From JABDIY01 sp963803875 (GTDB lineage Bacteria; Actinomycetota; Acidimicrobiia; Acidimicrobiales; SZUA-35), in assembly GCA_963803875.1 (NCBI GenBank), contig CAWDOA010000013.1, positions 186,001 to 250,000 on the forward strand: a DNA stretch of 64,000 nt. Reading direction: 5' to 3'. This document shows positions 56,430 to 64,000 of this stretch, piece by piece. Under the pieces are notes generated by a model. That model saw nothing but the letters and a program-made list of their open reading frames with translations, was not told the origin of the DNA and searched no databases. A program made the position numbers and the translations under genes. Within the stretch, counting starts at the first letter, position 1. Each line of letters begins with the position of its first letter.

Positions 56430-58021
56430 TCAGTTGATGGCGAGCTGGGTGACGTCGAGCGAACCGGGCAGGTTCACCTCGTAGCCGGTCAGACCTTTGC
56501 GTCTTGACCGCTAGGGCCGGAATGACGAACAACCACTGATCGGCAGCCTGGGCTGTGATCTCGTCGAGCACCTGACCATAGAGAGCGTTCCGGGCGTCAG
56601 CGTCGGGCTCGGCGTCTGCCTGATCAAGCAGCGCCTTGGCGGCCGGGCTGTCGTTGCCCCAGTAGTACTCGGCGTTGCCGTACTGAGCCAGGTCGAGCGG
56701 CTCCACATGGGCGACGATCGACATGTCGAAGTCGTAGTTGGCGAACACGTCTTCGAGCCACACGCCCCACTCGACGTTGGTGATGTTGGCGTTGATACCG
56801 ACCTCAGCGAGCTGGCTGGCGATGATCTCTCCACCACGGGATGCGTACGACGGCGGTGGCAGGATCAGCTCGAGCGTGAGATCTTCGGCGCCGGCCTCGG
56901 CCAGCAGTTCCTGGGCCCTGTGCTGGGTCGTAGTCGTAGACGCCGGTGAGGTCCTTGTAGTACGGGTCGAGCGGAGTGGAGAACGTACCGATCGGCGTGC
57001 CGTACCCGGCGTAGGCCAGGTCGACCACGGCCTGGCGATCGATGGCGTGACTCACAGCCTGGCGGATCCGGATGTCGTCGAGCGGGGGGCGGCGGCCGTT
57101 CAGCGACAGGGTCACTTCGCCGTAGGTCTGCCCGGTAAGGACATCGAAGCGGTCATCAGATTCGAACGACTCGAGCAGCTCGGGTGCGGAGACGCCGGGG
57201 ACCAGGTCCAGTTCGTCTGACAACATGGCATTGTTCAGTGCGTTGGGGTCAGGGATGTACTGGAAGGTGACCTTCTCCAGCAGCGCCGGATCGCCCCAGT
57301 AATCGTCGTTGCGGGTGAGCACGATGGAGTCGCCAACGGTCCAGGAATCGAACTCGAACGGGCCGGTCCCCACGGCGCTGTTGGCGATGTCGCCGATGGC
57401 GTTTTCGTTGAGCACCACACCCTGGCCCTGGGTCATGAAGAACAGAAGGCTGGCACTCACCTGGGTGAGGGTGACCTCGACGGTCGAATCGTCGACGGCA
57501 GTTACGCCTTCGACGGGGGCATAGGTGGTGGTCAGCGGGTGGTTCTCGTTGAATGCAACGTTCTCGATGGAGAACACAACGTCGTCGGCGGTGAACGGGT
57601 CGCCGTTGTGGAAGCTCACGCCTTCACGCAGGTTGAATGTGTAGGTCAGCCCGTCGTCGCTGATGTCCCACGATTCAGCCAGTAACGGGGTGATGGAACC
57701 GTCGGGCTGGAGCCGGACAAGCGTTTCGTACACGTTGTAGAGCAACACCTGGGGGATCGCAGCGGCTGGGCTGGCGGTGAGATCGAGCGTCGGTGGTTCG
57801 AGCTGAAGGCCGATGCGAGCGTCGGTGACGGCCGAAGCCTCCGGAGCAGTTGTGGCTACGGTGACCGGGCTGGCGGTCGTGGTGGTCCGGGGCTCTGCGG
57901 TGGTGTCGGTGCTCCCGGCGGAATCGGAGCCGCTGGAGCATGCTGCGGTTACCAATGCGAACCCGAGCAGCAGCGCCAGAGCGGTTCGAATCGTGGGCCG
58001 GCTGTGGGTGGACTGTTGCAT
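56430..58021 (-). CDS. Extracellular solute-binding protein of a dipeptide/oligopeptide ABC importer, frameshifted
   Basis: ATG 58021 gives a lipoprotein signal with lipobox 'LVTAACSSG' and a Thr-rich linker. The SBP-bac-5 fold shows 'ETLVRLQPDGSITPLLAESW', 'YTFNLREGVSFHNGDPFTAD' and 'LNGRRPPLDDIRIRQAVSHA'. Near 56925 an extra G in a GGG run breaks the frame after 'YDYDPAQ'. The C-terminus continues 'VWLEDVFANYDFDMSIVAHV', and a second switch near 56505 leads to 'GLTGYEVNLPGSLDVTQLAI' and the stop at 56430. The protein binds the peptide outside the cell and delivers it to the permeases encoded upstream. Confidence 0.87.
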
Positions 58022-58122
58022 TGACGGCTCTCCCTTTCGTCGGCGGACACGTGGTCGTCAGCCGATTCGGTCAACGCTAACACGCACAACTGAACCACAC
58101 GGAACAGTCGAAGGTGCCCGAT

Positions 58123-59737
58123 CTAGTTCGATGAGGTGAGGAACGAGCCGTCCATCCGGGGGATGGCATGTACGAGCGTGCGGGTGTAGGGCTGTTTCGG
58201 GCTCCCGAAGACCGTGCCGACCGGACCTTCCTCCACGATCCGGCCGTATTCCAAGACGATCACCCGCTCGCAGATCTCATGCACCACGGAGAGGTCGTGG
58301 GAGATGAAGACCATTGTGAGGTCGAACTGCTCTTTGAGGTCTTGGAGCAGTTCGAGGGTGACGGTCTGAACCGACATGTCGAGCGCACTCACCGGCTCGT
58401 CGGCCACCAGTAGGCGAGGGCCGGGAGCAAGGGCTCTTGCGATAGCGATTCGCTGCCGTTGGCCGCCGGAGAACTCGTGAGGATAGCGGTCGACGATGTT
58501 GGTCGGCAGCGCAACCGCCTGCAGGAGTTCCGCCACCCGGGCTGGGTGGTCCCCGTCGATCCCCAGTGACCGCAGCGGCTCGGCAATCACATCGCCGATT
58601 CGCATGCGAGGGTCGAGCGAGCCCATCGGATCCTGGAAGACCATCTGGGCGACATCGCGCAGTGGCCGCAGATCGTGACCCGAAGATACGTCGATGCCAT
58701 CAACGTTCACCTCACCGCTGGTCGGTCGGTCGAGCCCGACGATCATGCGAGCGAGCGTGGATTTGCCCGATCCCGACTCGCCCACGATGCCGAATGTCTC
58801 GCCGGGATGGATGTCTACCGAAACTCCATCGAGAGCTTTGATGATTGGTCGGGATTCGAGCATCGAGGTCCGCCTCAGCTTGTACTCCCGATGAAGGTCC
58901 CGCACCCGGATGATAGGGCTGCCCGTCGGTGGTGGTCCGGCCGGTCTTCCTTCGGCGTTGGCCGATCGGCTCATCGGTGGCACCGAGGCCACCAGTGCGG
59001 CTGTGTAGCTGTTGGAGGTTCCCTCGAACACGGCGTCGGTAGTTCCTCGATCAACGACCGCGCCGTCCCGCATCACGATCACGTTGTCGGTCATCGAAGC
59101 AACGACAGGAAGATCGTGGGTGATCAGGATGAGTGCGGTGTGGTGGGCGAGCACTTGGTCCCGCAGAACGCTCAGGACCTGGGCCTGCACGGTCACGTCG
59201 AGTGCGGTGGTTGGTTCGTCTGCGATTACCAGATCTGGTCCGCACGGCGAGCGCCATTGCGATCATGGCCCGCTGCCGTTGACCGCCCGATAGTTCGTGG
59301 GGATACGAACGTGCTCTGCGCTCGGGATGTTCGATCCCCACACTGTCCAACAGCTCGATGGCCCGGTTGATCGCATCATCGGTGTCGAGGCCCCGGTGAA
59401 GCCGTAGTGGCTCGGCAACCTGGCGACCGATCCGCATCACCGGATTGAGCGCCGTCATCGGCTCCTGGAAGACCATCGAAATGTTGTCGCCTCGGACCGC
59501 GCACATCGAGTCTTCGCCAATTCCGAGCAGTTGCTCGCCATCCAGCATGACGCTGCCGCTGGCTGAGAGGCTGTCGGCCAAGAGGCCGAGAATCGCTAGT
59601 GCGGTCAGGGTCTTTCCCGAGCCTGATTCACCGATGATTCCCAACTTCTGGCCCCGATCCAATGAGAACGAGATGTTGTCGACCAGGGTGGTGCCCTCGG
59701 TTGACACCGTGAGGTTCTGAACGTCGAGCAGGCTCAT
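58123..59737 (-). CDS. Fused DppD-DppF dual ABC ATPase, one frameshift near 59245
   Basis: ATG 59737 overlaps the DppC stop (ATGA). The protein holds two ABC domains. The first has Walker A 'IGESGSGKTLTALAIL', Q-loop 'MVFQEPMTALNP' and signature 'HELSGGQRQRAMIAMALA'. One extra base near 59245 interrupts it before 'MTVQAQVLSVLRDQVLAHHT'. The second has Walker A 'VGESGSGKSTLARMIVGLD', 'MVFQDPMGSLDPRMRIG', 'HEFSGGQRQRIAIARAL' and 'LLVADEPVSALDMSVQ', and ends in the peptide-importer C-terminal 'SPKQPYTRTLVHAIP'. Together about 537 residues, as in known fused dipeptide ATPases. It energises the importer. Confidence 0.9.
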
Positions 59738-60612
59738 GACCGACTCGATTCGAGACGGGGGTCGAGGGCGTCCCGTAGGCCGTCGCCCATGAGGTTGAAG
59801 CCAAGCACGGTGAGAGCGATGGCGAACCCGGGCCAGATCGCCAGCCGGGGAGCTATCGATATGAAGGTCTGCGCATCCCTCAGACTGCGACCCCACGACG
59901 GCGTTGGCGGCTGCGTTCCGATCCCGAGGAACGACAACGCCGCCTCAGCGAGAATGGCGAGCGAGAACAGAATGGTCATCTGCACGATGAGCACCGAAGC
60001 AATATTGGGCAGCACGTGACGGAGAAAGATGAAGGTCTTGCCACGCCCGTAGGTGCGGGCGGCGGCTACATAGTCTCGCTCGAAGATCGAAAGCGAGGCT
60101 CCGCGGGTCACCCTGGCAACAATCGGTATGTAGGCGATGCCGATCGCCACCATCGCTGAGGCTGTACCCGGGCTCACCGCGGCGACGAGCAAAATGGCAA
60201 GCAGAACGGGTGGGAACGCGTAGATCACGTCGGACATCCTCATCACCACGTCTTCCACCCATCCCCGGCGAGCAGCTGCCAACCCACCCAGCGGAATGCC
60301 GATCAAGATCGCGATGGTTACAGCCAGGATGCCCACGAACAGCGCCGTTCGCGACCCCACCATGATCTGGCTGAGGAGGTCTCGGCCGAACTGGTCGGTC
60401 CCAAGCACGTGGCCCCGTTCGCCCAAACCCAGAAGCCGTTTGTCCGCCGCCACCAGTTCGGGATTGAACGGCGTCCAAACAAACGAGACGAGTGCTGTCA
60501 AGACAACGCCCATGACGATCACGAAGCCAGCCATGAAGTTGAGCCGTCGCCATTGGTTGAACCGTCGGGGCTTGGTTGGCTCCCCGGTGGAGGTAGCTTC
60601 GTGAACCGACAT
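59734..60612 (-). CDS. Dipeptide/oligopeptide ABC permease, DppC-like
   Basis: ATG 60612 overlaps the DppB stop (TGATG), giving 292 residues; the longer open frame upstream is antisense-like and not used. The N-terminal domain 'HVLGTDQFGRDLLSQIMVGS' is the DppC signature, followed by 'ALFVGILAVTIAILIGIPLG'. The EAA motif is 'YVAAARTYGRGKTFIFLRHV' with 'LPNIASVLIVQ'. Six membrane helices are expected. It forms the channel with DppB. Confidence 0.92.
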   Translation of the reverse strand: MSVHEATSTGEPTKPRRFNQWRRLNFMAGFVIVMGVVLTALVSFVWTPFNPELVAADKRLLGLGERGHVLGTDQFGRDLLSQIMVGSRTALFVGILAVTIAILIGIPLGGLAAARRGWVEDVVMRMSDVIYAFPPVLLAILLVAAVSPGTASAMVAIGIAYIPIVARVTRGASLSIFERDYVAAARTYGRGKTFIFLRHVLPNIASVLIVQMTILFSLAILAEAALSFLGIGTQPPTPSWGRSLRDAQTFISIAPRLAIWPGFAIALTVLGFNLMGDGLRDALDPRLESSRS

Positions 60613-61550
60613 CAGTGCGACCTCAATCGAGGGTCGAGTAATCGGTACGTGAGGTCGACGGCGAGGTTGATCATCAGGATGATCCCAACGATCACGAAAG
60701 CACCGCCCTGCACCAGAGGCAGATCCCGTCTGCTTATACCGTCGAGCAACATCTTGCCTAGGCCCGGAAGAACGAAAACCGATTCGATCACCACCGTGCC
60801 GGCCAGAAGCGCACCGAACTGAAGGCCCAGGATGGTCAGCACCGGTATCGATGCGTTGCGAAGGCCGTGGCGCCAAAGCGCCTGGGAGCGCGTGAGCCCC
60901 TTCGATCGGGCGGTACGGATGTACTCCTCCCGCAGGGTTTCCAGAACTGCTGACCGGACATAGCGGGTGATGATGGCGCTTTGCACGATCGCCAGCGCCA
61001 CCGCTGGAAGGATGAGAGCTTCGATCGAGCCGAAGAACGACTCACCCCAGCCGGGAAAACCGCTGGCTGGGAACCATCGCAGGTTCACGGCGAACAACGT
61101 GACCAACATCAGGCCGGCCCAAAAGGCTGGCACGGCAAGACCCAACTGGCTGACCACCGAGACGATGGCGTCGCCTTTCTGACGATGACGAGCAGCTGCG
61201 AATACGCCGAGCGGAAACGAAATGAGCATGGTGAGGATCAGAGCGAAGATCGCCAGCGGCACGGTGACCTTCAGTCGCTGCACAACCTGGGGGCCGATGG
61301 CCTTGCCGGTGAACACGCTTTCGCCGAGATCTCCCCGCATGGCGTCGAAGAACCAATCGAAGTACTGAACCGGGATCGGGCGGTCGAGCCCCAACTCTTC
61401 TCGCAGCGATTCCACGGCCTCGGGGGTCGCCCGGGTTCCCAAAATCACCGTGGCGGGGTCGCCAGGCAAGATCGACATCACGCCGAACACCAGCATCGAC
61501 GCGACGATGAGGCTGAGCAGGAACACGCCAACCCGTCGGACCACGTACAT
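60612..61550 (-). CDS. Dipeptide/oligopeptide ABC permease, DppB-like
   Basis: ATG 61550 gives 312 residues beginning 'MYVVRRVGVFLLSLIVASML', then 'SILPGDPATVILGTRATPEA' and 'LGLDRPIPVQYFDWF', the DppB family start. The EAA motif region is 'EYIRTARSKGLTRSQALWRH', and 'VVIESVFVLPGLGKMLLDGI' is conserved. It is the first gene of the five-gene minus-strand importer operon, with 86 bases to the divergent SDR at 61637, which should hold both promoters. Confidence 0.92.
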   Translation of the reverse strand: MYVVRRVGVFLLSLIVASMLVFGVMSILPGDPATVILGTRATPEAVESLREELGLDRPIPVQYFDWFFDAMRGDLGESVFTGKAIGPQVVQRLKVTVPLAIFALILTMLISFPLGVFAAARHRQKGDAIVSVVSQLGLAVPAFWAGLMLVTLFAVNLRWFPASGFPGWGESFFGSIEALILPAVALAIVQSAIITRYVRSAVLETLREEYIRTARSKGLTRSQALWRHGLRNASIPVLTILGLQFGALLAGTVVIESVFVLPGLGKMLLDGISRRDLPLVQGGAFVIVGIILMINLAVDLTYRLLDPRLRSH

Positions 61551-61636
61551 ACTCCGACTGTTATAGCGGAGCGCAGGTTGCCGTGGAGTGCTGTGGTCGT
61601 TTCTGCGGTAGCCCAAGCTATGCATAGACTCGCCAT

Positions 61637-62428
61637 ATGTCGCGTCTGGAGTCGTACCGGAGTCTGTTCAGCCTCGAAGGCAAGAGGGTTGTTGTCATCG
61701 GGGCTGGTAGTGGCATCGGTGAGGCCGGGGCCCTGGCACTGGCCGCCCACGGTGCAGAGGTGCTCTGTGCCGATCTGAGCGAGGAGAGCGCCAACCGGGT
61801 GAGCGCCGAGATCGTGGAAGGGGGCGGAACGGCGTCGGCGGCGACGGTTGACGTGGGTGACGCAGCCTCCATCCACTCATTGTTCGACGACTTCGGCACG
61901 CCCGACGTCCTCGTCACCACCCCGGCAATCAACGTGCGGAAACGTTTGCTGGAGGTCTCCGAAGAAGAGTTCCTGCGAGTGATGGCGGTGAACATGCTCG
62001 GAGCGTTCAACGCAATCACCACCGCGGGGCGGCTGATGGCCGACAAGGGCGGTGGATCGATCGTGGCCATCTCGTCGATTCGTTCCCAGGTGGTCGAGCC
62101 GGGGCAGGGTGTCTATGCCGCAACCAAGGCGGGAGTACTTCAGATGATTCGTACGCTTGCCGCTGAACTGGGACCGCAGAACGTACGCGCCAATGCGCTG
62201 GCACCCGGGGTGGTGGAGACCCCGCTCACCGAGCAGATCAAAAACGTCCCCGATTGGTACGAGGCCTACGCCGCCAAGAGCGCGCTGGGTCGCTGGGCGC
62301 AACCGAGCGAGATGGCTGGACCCATCGTGTTCCTCGCCTCGGACGCCTCCAGCTTCGTTACCGGCTCGCTGCTGGTCGCCGACGGCGGCTGGCTGGCGGT
62401 CGACGGCCGCTTCAACCCGCCGCTTTAG
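61637..62428 (+). CDS. Short-chain dehydrogenase/reductase
   Basis: The 263-residue SDR has 'KRVVVIGAGSGIGEAGALAL', 'DVLVTTPAINVRKRLLEVSE', the Ser in 'IVAISSIRSQVVEP', and 'GVYAATKAGVLQMIRTLAAE' (Tyr and Lys). The 'NNAG' motif is changed to 'TTPA', which is unusual for a classical SDR. 'RANALAPGVVETPLTEQI' and 'FVTGSLLVADGGWLA' are normal. The P1 peptidase gene starts 12 bases after its stop, so the two are co-transcribed, divergent from the importer. Confidence 0.88.
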   Translation: MSRLESYRSLFSLEGKRVVVIGAGSGIGEAGALALAAHGAEVLCADLSEESANRVSAEIVEGGGTASAATVDVGDAASIHSLFDDFGTPDVLVTTPAINVRKRLLEVSEEEFLRVMAVNMLGAFNAITTAGRLMADKGGGSIVAISSIRSQVVEPGQGVYAATKAGVLQMIRTLAAELGPQNVRANALAPGVVETPLTEQIKNVPDWYEAYAAKSALGRWAQPSEMAGPIVFLASDASSFVTGSLLVADGGWLAVDGRFNPPL

Positions 62429-62440
62429 GAGGCAGACGTA

Positions 62441-63340
62441 ATGACCCTCATCGAAGGAGGCAGTCTCACATCGGTTGAAGGAATCAAGGTGGGCCACTGG
62501 AGCGATCCTGGGGGAGCAACCGGCTGCACGGTGGTAACGCTTCCCGAACCCAATGTCGTCGCCGGCGAGACCCGGGGTGCGGCACCCGGCTCCCGTGAGA
62601 CCGCATTGCTCGAACCGGGGATGTCGGTGGAAACGGCTCACGCGTTCGTGCTCACCGGCGGCAGCGCCTTCGGTTTGGCGGCCGCCGACGGGGTGATGGC
62701 CGAATTGGAGGCCGACGGCCGTGGTTTTCCCACACCGGCCGGTGTGGTACCCATCGTTCCCACGGCCGCGATCTTCGACCTGCCGGTGGTCGATCCGTCC
62801 ATTCGACCCACCGCCGAGAACGGACGCGAGGCCTACCGTGGCGCTACCGACGAACCCGTGGTTTCGGGGCGGATCGGGGTCGGAACTGCTGCCACCATCT
62901 CGAAGTGGCGGGGTACAACCAACCCGGGGGCAATCGGATCAGCTGCAGTGCGGTGGGGCGACGTCACCGTTGCTGCGCTGGTGGTTCTCAACGCCGTGGG
63001 TGATGCGTTCTCGTTGGAGGGTGAGCCACTGTCGGGTGGGGATGTTGTTCCGGGCCCGCTGGACATTTCGCCTCTGGCGGGGGAGAACACCACGTTGGTT
63101 GTGGTCGCTACCGATGCCAAGCTCACCCGAACAGAACTCACTCGGTTGTGCGTGCGCGCCCACGACGCGCTGGCCGTATGCCTGCGGCCGGTACACACAG
63201 CATTCGATGGCGACACCTGTTTCGCGGTTGCCATCCAGTCGGTGGAACCGAACGCCGAAACCGGGAACGTCAATCTGGCGGAGGCAGCGTTCGAAGCCGT
63301 CGGTCGGTCGGTGGAGGCTGCTGCCCGCTCGGTGAGCTAG
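62441..63340 (+). CDS. P1-family (DmpA-like) aminopeptidase/amidase
   Basis: AGGAGG lies eight bases before ATG 62441. The 299-residue protein starts 'SVEGIKVGHWSDPGGATGCT', the P1/DmpA N-terminal motif, and has 'HAFVLTGGSAFGLAAADGVM'. The self-cleavage and nucleophile region is 'TTNPGAIGSAAVRWGDVTVA', where Gly-Ser is the likely processing site with Ser as N-terminal nucleophile. 'HDALAVCLRPVHTAFDGDT' is the conserved C-terminal part. Relatives cleave N-terminal L-, D- or beta-amino acids from peptides, which fits the adjoining peptide importer. Confidence 0.9.
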   Translation: MTLIEGGSLTSVEGIKVGHWSDPGGATGCTVVTLPEPNVVAGETRGAAPGSRETALLEPGMSVETAHAFVLTGGSAFGLAAADGVMAELEADGRGFPTPAGVVPIVPTAAIFDLPVVDPSIRPTAENGREAYRGATDEPVVSGRIGVGTAATISKWRGTTNPGAIGSAAVRWGDVTVAALVVLNAVGDAFSLEGEPLSGGDVVPGPLDISPLAGENTTLVVVATDAKLTRTELTRLCVRAHDALAVCLRPVHTAFDGDTCFAVAIQSVEPNAETGNVNLAEAAFEAVGRSVEAAARSVS

Positions 63341-63394
63341 TGCAGGTCGCGCGGTCCGCCATCGAAGCTTGTCTGGCTGTCTCGATGCGGAGAT

Positions 63395-64000
63395 TCACGA
63401 GATCGTCGGGAAGTCGATCATGATCTCTGCCAGCGGCTTGCGATCGAGGTCGGGCACCAGTGAATCCGGTTCGGGGTAGCCGATCGGGAAGAGGATGCTG
63501 GGTCGCTCGTTGTCGCTCCTCTGGAGCAGGTGGCTGAGGAACTTCATCGGCGACGGGGTGTGGGTGAGTGTTGTGAGACCCATCTGATGGAGCGCTGCGA
63601 TGAAGAATCCGCAGGCGATGCCCACGCTCTCCTTCACATAGTAGTTGTGACGCCTTGAACCGTCGGGCAGTACGTGGAAGCGCTCCTCGAATGCCACCAC
63701 GATCCATGGCGCCCGTTCGAGGTACTCCTTGTTGCTGTGCGTGCCGAGTGGGGCCAATGCAGCCTGCCACTCCTCGTTCATCCTGCCGCCCTCATAGTTC
63801 TGCCGTTCCTCTGCCTCAGCTGCGTCGCGGATCTGTCGTTTGATTTCGGGATCGCCGATCACAACGAACTTCCACGGTTGAAGGTGTGCTCCAGAAGGTG
63901 CGGTACCGGCGGTGGCGATGGCAAGCTCGATCAGCTCACGGGGGACGGGTTTGTCGCTGAAGACCCGGGCACTGCGGCGCTGTTCCATCAGCTGTTTGAA
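63395..64000 (-). CDS. Iodotyrosine-deiodinase-like nitroreductase (5' end beyond the window)
   Basis: The frame continues past 'MEQRRSARVFSDKPVPRELI' to the right edge as 'FKQL', so the first codons are probably outside. The FMN-binding 'ATAGTAPSGAHLQPWKFVVI' with 'QRRSARVFS' is the nitroreductase fold. The lid-like part 'AEAEERQNYEGGRMNEEWQA' and 'NKEYLERAPWIVVAFEE' matches iodotyrosine deiodinase more than classical nitroreductases. That enzyme reductively removes halogen from halotyrosines with FMN. The substrate here is open. It is convergent with the P1 peptidase gene. Confidence 0.88.
   Translation of the reverse strand, partial: FKQLMEQRRSARVFSDKPVPRELIELAIATAGTAPSGAHLQPWKFVVIGDPEIKRQIRDAAEAEERQNYEGGRMNEEWQAALAPLGTHSNKEYLERAPWIVVAFEERFHVLPDGSRRHNYYVKESVGIACGFFIAALHQMGLTTLTHTPSPMKFLSHLLQRSDNERPSILFPIGYPEPDSLVPDLDRKPLAEIMIDFPTIS

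Noticed and set aside
1..64000. CRISPR arrays, rRNA, tRNA, insertion sequences and phage genes
   Set aside because: No regularly spaced repeats, cloverleaf-like sequences, transposase or integrase motifs were recognised on reading; a dedicated tRNA or IS search was not possible.

Overview
The window looks like chromosomal DNA of a high-GC actinobacterium, most likely a member of the Acidimicrobiia. The reasons are a mycothiol-dependent DinB-type enzyme, an F420-type luciferase-like oxidoreductase, a DUF222/HNH protein, many GTG and TTG starts, Thr-rich linkers behind lipoboxes, and many SDR, acyl-CoA dehydrogenase and crotonase genes. The lineage is inferred from gene content; no rRNA or tRNA gene was seen.

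Layout. 1-8.5 kb: metabolic genes (acyl-CoA dehydrogenase, quinone reductase, flavin-binding protein, PhzF isomerase, crotonase, SDR, MFS transporter). Among them, at 3397-3939, is a redoxin whose in-frame TGA falls in a UxxC motif. 8.6-33.4 kb: a nonribosomal peptide gene cluster. It holds an ornithine-cyclodeaminase homologue, a free carrier protein, a stand-alone adenylation enzyme and an acyl-CoA-dehydrogenase-like flavoprotein, the classical set that turns proline into pyrrole-2-carboxyl-carrier protein. It also holds a C-A-T-TE synthetase, a C-A-T-C-A-T-E synthetase, a methyltransferase, a JmjC-type protein, a flippase, a GDP-mannose 3,5-epimerase-like enzyme and a phosphopantetheinyl transferase. 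33.5-44.3 kb: redox, membrane-anchored, stress and housekeeping genes, including a lipoprotein serpin and an HNH protein. 44.4-45.4 kb: an AhpD-like protein whose in-frame TGA falls in a CxxU motif. 45.4-55 kb: SDRs, FAD and molybdopterin oxidoreductases, and a TetR-led operon. 55.2-63.3 kb: a complete dipeptide ABC importer with an M20 peptidase, and a divergent SDR and P1-family peptidase. The right edge carries a partial iodotyrosine-deiodinase-like nitroreductase.

How the parts may work together. The cluster could load a pyrrole-2-carboxyl starter onto the C-A-T-C-A-T-E protein (first A domain read as Asn-like, second unassigned). The chain would be epimerised and then passed to the C-A-T-TE protein, whose A-domain pocket resembles beta-alanine-activating domains, for release. 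The divergent phosphopantetheinyl transferase would activate the carriers. All of this is inferred from domain order and pocket residues.

Two cautions. First, about a dozen otherwise intact genes are interrupted by one-base frameshifts, several in short homopolymers, which looks more like assembly indels than gene decay. Second, the two in-frame TGA codons are different: frame is kept on both sides, each replaces the expected redox cysteine, and each is followed at the expected distance by a SECIS-like hairpin with GTG in its loop. These are best read as selenocysteine codons.
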